Shown here piece after piece: positions 61,001-64,000 of a stretch of DNA of 64,000 nt; position 1 is the stretch's first letter, and each line of letters starts with the position of its first letter. The position numbers and the translations under genes are program-made. The notes beneath the pieces are model-generated. The model made no database searches and was not told where the DNA came from. It saw nothing but the letters and a program-made list of their open reading frames with translations. The DNA comes from Carallia brachiata (lineage: Eukaryota; Streptophyta; Magnoliopsida; Malpighiales; Rhizophoraceae): positions 3,844,532-3,908,531 of the forward strand of contig JADCRB010000007.1 in the NCBI GenBank assembly GCA_021464245.1, given 5' to 3'.

Positions 61001-61058
61001 CATGAGTGTTGTTTATCAGTAATTCCTTGGACAGTCGGGTAGAAGTAGTATAACTCAT
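55008..61058 (-). CDS. MSL2: Plastid mechanosensitive ion channel, MscS-like (MSL2/MSL3 type)
   Basis: MscS-family channel; MSL2/3 sit in the plastid inner envelope, relieve osmotic stress and control plastid size and division. Thirteen coding exons, in gene order: 61058-60981, 60885-60826, 60571-60420, 59609-59486, 59381-59284, 59209-59096, 58736-58676, 57800-57651, 57511-57401, 57179-57012, 56927-56814, 56312-56256 and 55832-55008. Phases agree; 703 aa (Arabidopsis relatives are about 675). Residues 1-90 are Ser/Arg-rich like a transit peptide. Membrane segments lie near 112-130 ([18 protein letters not shown]), 154-170, 193-210 and 240-256. The pore-lining MscS helix is at 263-290 ([20 protein letters not shown]). 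The MscS beta and C-terminal region follows ([60 protein letters not shown]). The last 230 residues are Ser/Pro/Lys-rich and probably disordered, as in the family. A leader intron is plausible (61606 donor, 61158 acceptor). MSL2 and MSL3 cannot be told apart here. Confidence 0.9.
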
Positions 61059-61800
61059 GGATGATCGATCCAATATAAAGTTCAACTAAGGCCCGATATC
61101 ACAATTTAGTTCAAACTTCACACTCACTTCACGCTAGCAACCTTTATTACAAATTTCCTGCAGATATCAGATATGCATTTAATCCACAAACAAACAATTG
61201 TAACACTAAAAAAAGAAAAGAAAAAAAAAAACTTTCAGTCCCTCTAATGTATGAGAGGAAAAGAACTACCGTACCGCATGCAGATGAATTTAACTGTAAG
61301 AAAGAACCAAAAAAAGAGAAAAAAAAAAAAAAAAAAGAGAACAAAGAGGACTCAATTGTGCTTCATCTTTAACAGTAAGGCTTCAATTTCCAATTTATGT
61401 ACTTTTTCCACCAATTTCTCAGCAACCAATCGCCGAAGGACAGATGGCAGAAACGAAACCCCAATTTACACCCAAACCCTAAGTTGTAAAAATCCCAAAC
61501 AGTTAGGCGCATTCACAATTAAACATCCTAGAATTCCCAAACGGTTAGCATCTTCTATAGAAGGAATTTCAGAAATACCTACAGAAAGAGAAAATCTCCA
61601 CTTACGGCTTCGATTTTCAAGACGGTTTCTTTTTACCGGGAAACAAACAGAAAAAAAAAAAAAAAAACTTTCCGGGAAAATCCATCCAACGAAGCATTTG
61701 AGAGGCTCAAGAAATGAAAAAAAAAAAAAAAAAAAAAAAACGGCTACCTTCTCTTGAAACTGTTTTAATTCTTCGGACTTTCTTGCAATAGAAAGCAGAA
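61059..61800 (-). promoter_or_regulatory. Probable 5' leader and promoter region of MSL gene
   Basis: On the coding strand a good donor (AAGCC/GTAAGT at 61606) and an acceptor (ATATCTGCAG ending at 61158) suggest one non-coding leader exon and a leader intron of about 450 bp. An in-frame TAG upstream of the ATG at 61058 supports that ATG as the start. Poly-A runs lie at about 61321-61336, 61651-61667 and 61717-61740. The 168-codon + strand frame at 61251-61757 runs through these and is not credible as a gene. Confidence 0.5.
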
Positions 61801-62125
61801 ACTCTCACTTTTTTCTAGTGTTTTTTTTTTGGGCCGATGGAATTGGATTTGTATTGAAGATTGCTAAAATGGCTTTTTCGACGCTAACGTGCGCCGAGGG
61901 CGGAGCGTTCTCGTTAAGACGTTGCCAATCCAATAGGATTGTGTGTGTATTGGATTTTGTGTAATTTTTCTTCTTCCTTTTAGGATTTACTGTTACCACA
62001 AGATCTTTGGGATTTATGCGGCGCCCTGCCGTGCTGTTCTTTTCTGCCTCCCTTAAGCTCTCTTCTCCGTAATGTAACGTACTAACGTCCATGACATACT
62101 TTTCAAAAAAACGTGCGGGATACAC

Positions 62126-62435
62126 TTTTTCCTTTTTAAAAAAAATAAATAAATAAAAATTATGTAAATATTTATTATTAAAATATTATTAAATTTAAGT
62201 AGATATTTGTGTTTGATTTTTATATTAATAAATTTAAGTTTTAATACTAAATTTTTAACATAAATTATTATTTATTAAGAAGTAAAGGACTGTTAAAAAA
62301 ATTCAAATTCAAATTAACGTAAAAACACACTAATCATCACATTAAAAATTCATAGGGCTGTAACCAAAAAAAAAAATTCAGAGGACTACATTGAGTTTGC
62401 AGCTGGTGAATTCATCCCTCTCGGGTGTGTAGGCA
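62126..62435. other. A/T-rich intergenic stretch
   Basis: No gene or repeat border recognised. Confidence 0.5.
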
Positions 62436-62844
62436 GCGAAGCACGGATACCTAAAAAATAAGAAGTATCGCGTGTCGGACACAACAAATATAAGTATCTA
62501 ATATGTTACGATTACGTTTGAATATTTTTATAATTATTTTTAATAAATTAAAAAAATTAAATTATAATTTAATATTATTACTTATCAGTAATTTTTAAAA
62601 TATTTAGATTTTAACTTATTTTAATTTGAACAAAAAAAAATTAAATTAATTACAAAATTTTATATCTTTATTTTAGTACTCCAAAATAAAAAATATAAGA
62701 TTTTATGATATGTGTTTTGAATAAAAATTTTCTAAAATCTATAATAACTATATAAATATATTTTTGGATGTTTTAAAGTTAATAAAATTTATAAAATTGT
62801 TAAAAAATATATATGTGATGTACAAAAATTTTATAAATTTAATT

Positions 62845-62884
<40 letters not shown>

Positions 62885-62985
62885 GTCATGATTAAATCAT
62901 GTCCGTGTTCTAATATTTTTAAGATTAATATAATGTCGAGTCTGTGTCGTACCGTATCTAATCGTTATGTTTGTGTTTATGCTTT
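62436..62985. mobile_element. Possible DNA transposon remnant
   Basis: The left part has GAAGCACGGATACC and CGTGTCGGACACAAC. The right part has GTCTGTGTCGTACC and TTTATGCTTTATAG, whose reverse complement resembles the left. The interior is A/T-only with a TA repeat at about 62850-62877. The same style of ends is seen at about 33545-33985. The borders and family are uncertain. Confidence 0.35.
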
Positions 62986-64000
62986 ATAGTGTGTTGGAAT
63001 TTGGTTTTTCACTTCAGTTTCAAATTCACTCGAGTGGATTTGTGCATTTATATGCTAGACCTTTTCTTTGGTTCAATGCTAGACCTTTTCTACAAAATTG
63101 AACCGATGAAAATATCACTTTGTGTGGCCATGCAAGGTAGACCGAAGGGACAAATAAAGTTACATTCGCTTATGAGTTGGGTTGGGCTTGTGGTGAACTT
63201 TGTTACGTATGTATATCTGTATGGCTAAATAGCCTGGTAAAGTTCCTATAAACTTCCTTTTGGGTTGACCCTCATTGTGCATAATTTGGCTATCTCTGAC
63301 ATGGACTGGTTTTCCCTTTGGTTGAAAATAGACAATAAAGTTACACTCCAATTTTGTCCGTTCATTCTTGAAAAGATTTTTTTTTTTTTAATTTCCCTCG
63401 TAAATTAACTCAATGTCAAAAAGTGAAAAAACATAATAAATTTAATAGAACTTAATTAAATTAAATAAATAATAAATAAACTATATAATTTAAGATTATG
63501 CATAATTATACTTATAAAAACATGCCTACGTATAGCAAACAAGTTTATTTTAAAATGTGATTGGTATTAATTGTCAAGAAAAAATAGAAAATATTTGCTA
63601 TTCCCAGTAAACTCTAACAAAAATCAAATTTTAGAATGCAGTGCACGGAAGCCAGAAAATTCATTGATTTATTTTTAAGTTAATTATACAAAAAACAACT
63701 GCAATCAAGAAACAATTTGGGCCATTTTCTAAACCCTCGTAATACAACATACAATTAGTTGGTGCTGCAATATGATCGATCTGAAGCTTCCCCGTTCATT
63801 TCCACCCTACAACAAAAATATTCGATGTGCAGTGACGACTCTATTGTCGACTCAATTTGATGCCCATTGCGTCACCATCTTGCAAGTCCAAATATATTGA
63901 TTTTTAAAGAACTTTCATACCATTCTATTCAGTTTAACACCAGCTTTAGCTAGACATGCTTTAGCTACTGATTCCAAGTTTGTTAACCCAGAAATCCAGC
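62986..64000. other. Intergenic right flank
   Basis: The 85-codon frame at 62971-63228 has no recognisable content. The last 280 bp (from about 63720) are of more balanced composition and could be the 3' edge of a gene beyond the window, but no conserved protein text is visible in either strand. Confidence 0.4.

Noticed and set aside
61251..61757. 168-codon + strand frame
   Set aside because: Runs through several poly-A tracts (poly-Lys) antisense to the MSL leader; a composition artefact.
1..64000. tRNA, rRNA and CRISPR features
   Set aside because: No cloverleaf with both pol III boxes and an acceptor stem, no rRNA-like text and no regularly spaced repeats; the tRNA-like boxes seen belong to SINEs.

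Overview
This is plant nuclear DNA, most likely from a eudicot. It is AT-rich, with long introns, GT-AG splice sites, long TA/CT/GT microsatellites and many small transposon remnants. Every gene I could rebuild belongs to a known angiosperm family. The species cannot be named from the sequence.

Layout. (1) About 2.0-11.07 kb and 21.6-31.36 kb hold two copies of one segment of roughly 9-10 kb. Each copy carries a promoter and a MADS-box gene of the SVP/AGL24/JOINTLESS (StMADS11) clade on the + strand. The downstream copy (25708-32347, eight exons, 225 aa) looks intact. The upstream copy (5575-11071) has all seven matching exons, but a 5-bp deletion at the end of the MADS box shifts the frame and stops translation in exon 1. 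Several insertions with target-site duplications sit in only one of the two copies and help date the duplication. (2) The 10 kb between the copies has no credible gene. It holds a 2190-bp hAT-type element with a perfect 8-bp target duplication, a fold-back MITE and a tRNA-derived SINE. (3) 34.99-45.20 kb holds a 16-exon ULP2-type SUMO protease on the + strand with a complete catalytic set. It probably uses one GC-AG intron and has an Au-type SINE in intron 14. (4) 48.54-49.40 kb (- strand) holds an intronless SRA/YDG-only gene derived from the SUVH5/6 family without its SET part. (5) 53.03-53.98 kb (+ strand) holds an intronless mini-SIN3 with one PAH domain and the histone-deacetylase-interacting region. 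(6) 55.01-61.06 kb (- strand) holds a 13-coding-exon plastid mechanosensitive channel of the MSL2/MSL3 type. A displaced copy of its 3' flank lies at 47.0 kb.

These genes do not form a pathway, as is usual in plants. Shared themes are only general: flowering or dormancy control (SVP) and chromatin or SUMO regulation (SRA-only, mini-SIN3, ULP2). The most interesting parts are the tandem SVP pair with its broken member, and the two small intronless chromatin genes that look like shortened retro-derived forms of larger regulators. Exon coordinates were assembled by hand from splice signals, reading phase and comparison of the two copies. I ran no search or alignment program.
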